Source: SAR86 cluster bacterium
Lineage (GTDB): Bacteria > Pseudomonadota > Gammaproteobacteria > Magnimaribacterales > Magnimaribacteraceae
Reading direction: 5' to 3'
DNA: 64,000 bases
Assembly (NCBI GenBank): GCA_022447065.1
Contig: JAKUUM010000001.1
Coordinates: 1-64,000 of the forward strand
The notes under the pieces were generated by a model. It saw only the letters and a program-made list of their open reading frames with translations. It was not told the origin of the DNA and ran no database searches. This document shows positions 63,072 to 64,000 of this stretch, one piece after another; position 1 is the first letter of the stretch, and the number at the start of each line of letters is the position of its first letter. Both the position numbers and the translations under genes were made by a program.

Positions 63072-64000
63072 TAGTTACTGAATTCTTGAAGGGTAGAAGG
63101 GATTTACATCTTTCGGTGTAATCTAATATATGCATTCTTTCCCTTACAAGAAAATCCTCTATTGCTTTTTTAAAACGATCATCTTTAATCCAGTGAGCTG
63201 AATAAGTCTCAACAGGAAGAAACCCTCTTTTAATTTTGTGTTCTCCTTGTACGCCTGGGTCAAACCTTTTTAGTTTATTTTCTATGCAGTGTTCTATGCC
63301 TTGATAGTAGCAACTTTCAAAATGGAGAGAGTCGTATTCTTCAAGACAGCCCCAGTACCTACCATAAAGATTATTAGAATCTTGGAAATTCAAAGCTCCA
63401 GCTAAAGGTTTTTTTCCGAGGTAGTCTCTAGCCATAACCAAGACTAGGGTATCCGGAATTTTTTTTGCAATTTGAAGAAAAAAATCAAGGTTTAGATAAG
63501 CTTTCATACCTCTCTTAAGATAAGTAAGTTGGTAAAACTTAAAAAAGATTTCCCAAATTTCTTCTGAGATATCTTTTCCAGGTATTCTTTCTAAAAAGAT
63601 ATTTTGATCCAATATTTTAGACCTTTCCTTTTTCATGTTTTTTCTTTGTCTTGAGGTTAAATCATTAAGAAAGTCTTCGAAATCATTATAGTTATTATTG
63701 AACCAGTGAAAGGAGTAGCTAGTTCTTAAATTAAACCCTGAGTCTGTATACGGGTTAAGCTCTTTTTCTTCAGGGAAGAGGATATGTGCACTAGATAATT
63801 TCAGCTTACTGGAGATTTCTTCAATTCCTTCTTTAATAAGGGCACTAATCTCAACTCTTTTACTTTCATCCAGGATGCAAAGTCTAGGTCCTGTGGCAGG
63901 AGTAAAGGGGATTGCACTTACCAATTTAGGATAGTAGTCCAAGCCATTTCTATAATAAGCATCTGCCCAGGACCAATCAAAAATAAATTCTCCATGAGAA
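63025..64000 (-). CDS. Predicted N-acyltransferase (COG3146/PF04339), 5' end outside window
   Basis: GNAT-like FemAB-related protein; 325 residues are visible. The frame continues upstream of the TTG at 63942 to the window edge, and these extra residues (SHGEFIFDWSWADAYYRNG) are the family signature, so the real start lies beyond 64000. Further motifs are YYPKLVSAIPFTPATGPRL, then a C-terminal FDPGVQGEHKIKRGFLPVET (two parts) where LYGRYWGC precedes. Such proteins are predicted to acylate amino groups, possibly on cell-envelope components. First visible gene of the acyltransferase-AlkA-DUF1249 transcript. Confidence 0.88.
   Translation of the reverse strand, partial: SHGEFIFDWSWADAYYRNGLDYYPKLVSAIPFTPATGPRLCILDESKRVEISALIKEGIEEISSKLKLSSAHILFPEEKELNPYTDSGFNLRTSYSFHWFNNNYNDFEDFLNDLTSRQRKNMKKERSKILDQNIFLERIPGKDISEEIWEIFFKFYQLTYLKRGMKAYLNLDFFLQIAKKIPDTLVLVMARDYLGKKPLAGALNFQDSNNLYGRYWGCLEEYDSLHFESCYYQGIEHCIENKLKRFDPGVQGEHKIKRGFLPVETYSAHWIKDDRFKKAIEDFLVRERMHILDYTERCKSLLPFKNSVTNGMYSDKSKIKRQVS

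Overview
This window comes from a low-GC, gene-dense chromosome that looks like a streamlined marine gammaproteobacterium. Gammaproteobacterial gene neighbourhoods are conserved although the base composition is AT-rich: rpoH-trmB-rdgB-metW-metX-yggT-proC-yggS, rppH...lgt-thyA-folA, tRNA-Phe-yggX-mutY, gpm-rhodanese...ntrC-ntrB-glnA, and a DUF1249 (YqiB-like) gene. These orders are recalled from Pseudomonas and E. coli, not searched. I cannot name the genus; a SAR86-like or other oligotrophic marine lineage is a reasonable guess. I see no insertion sequence, prophage, CRISPR array or rRNA. No gene-free stretch exceeds about 300 bases.

Layout. 1-6.6 kb: end of an unknown gene, crotonase-like protein, acyl-CoA synthetase, alpha/beta hydrolase, rlmN, a shortened amidohydrolase and a flavin monooxygenase. 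6.6-17 kb: MazG-like protein, uvrD, a TRAP transporter whose binding protein is separated from its two permeases by lipB-lipA, an acyl-CoA dehydrogenase, yaaA and a dienoyl-CoA isomerase-like gene. 17-28 kb: cysQ, rpoH, a possible thiS remnant, trmB, then the minus-strand run rdgB, metW, metX, yggT, proC, yggS, argS, efp and a DUF1295-phosphatidylserine decarboxylase fusion. 28-33.5 kb: a six-gene TonB/ExbB/ExbD energy-transduction operon. 33.5-39.7 kb: folA, thyA, lgt, a two-subunit sodium:solute symporter, a TSUP permease, rppH and a HAD phosphatase. 39.7-44 kb: glycine cleavage system. 44-53 kb: aminotransferase, hspQ, ferredoxin reductase-like flavoprotein, small enzymes, apt, MTA/SAH nucleosidase and a FadB-like bifunctional enzyme. 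53-57 kb: CPBP protease, two GNAT acetyltransferases, tRNA-Phe, yggX and mutY. 57-64 kb: gpmA, rhodanese, ntrC, ntrB, a type II glutamine synthetase, DUF1249 gene, AlkA-like glycosylase and an N-acyltransferase running off the edge.

How the genes work together. Fatty-acid/acyl-CoA use recurs (acyl-CoA synthetase, dehydrogenase, three crotonase-type genes). The methionine/SAM cycle appears as metX-metW under a SAM-II-type riboswitch, with a nucleosidase and apt that could salvage adenine from MTA/SAH. LipB and LipA make the lipoyl cofactor needed by GcvH. Nitrogen control is ntrBC beside a eukaryotic-type glutamine synthetase.

Most notable: a SAM-II-like aptamer followed by an intrinsic terminator overlapping the metX start region; the DUF1295-PSD fusion; the thiS scar between rpoH and trmB; apparent non-orthologous replacements at the gpm and glnA positions of a conserved locus; and convergent gene pairs that all overlap or lie within 5 nt of each other.
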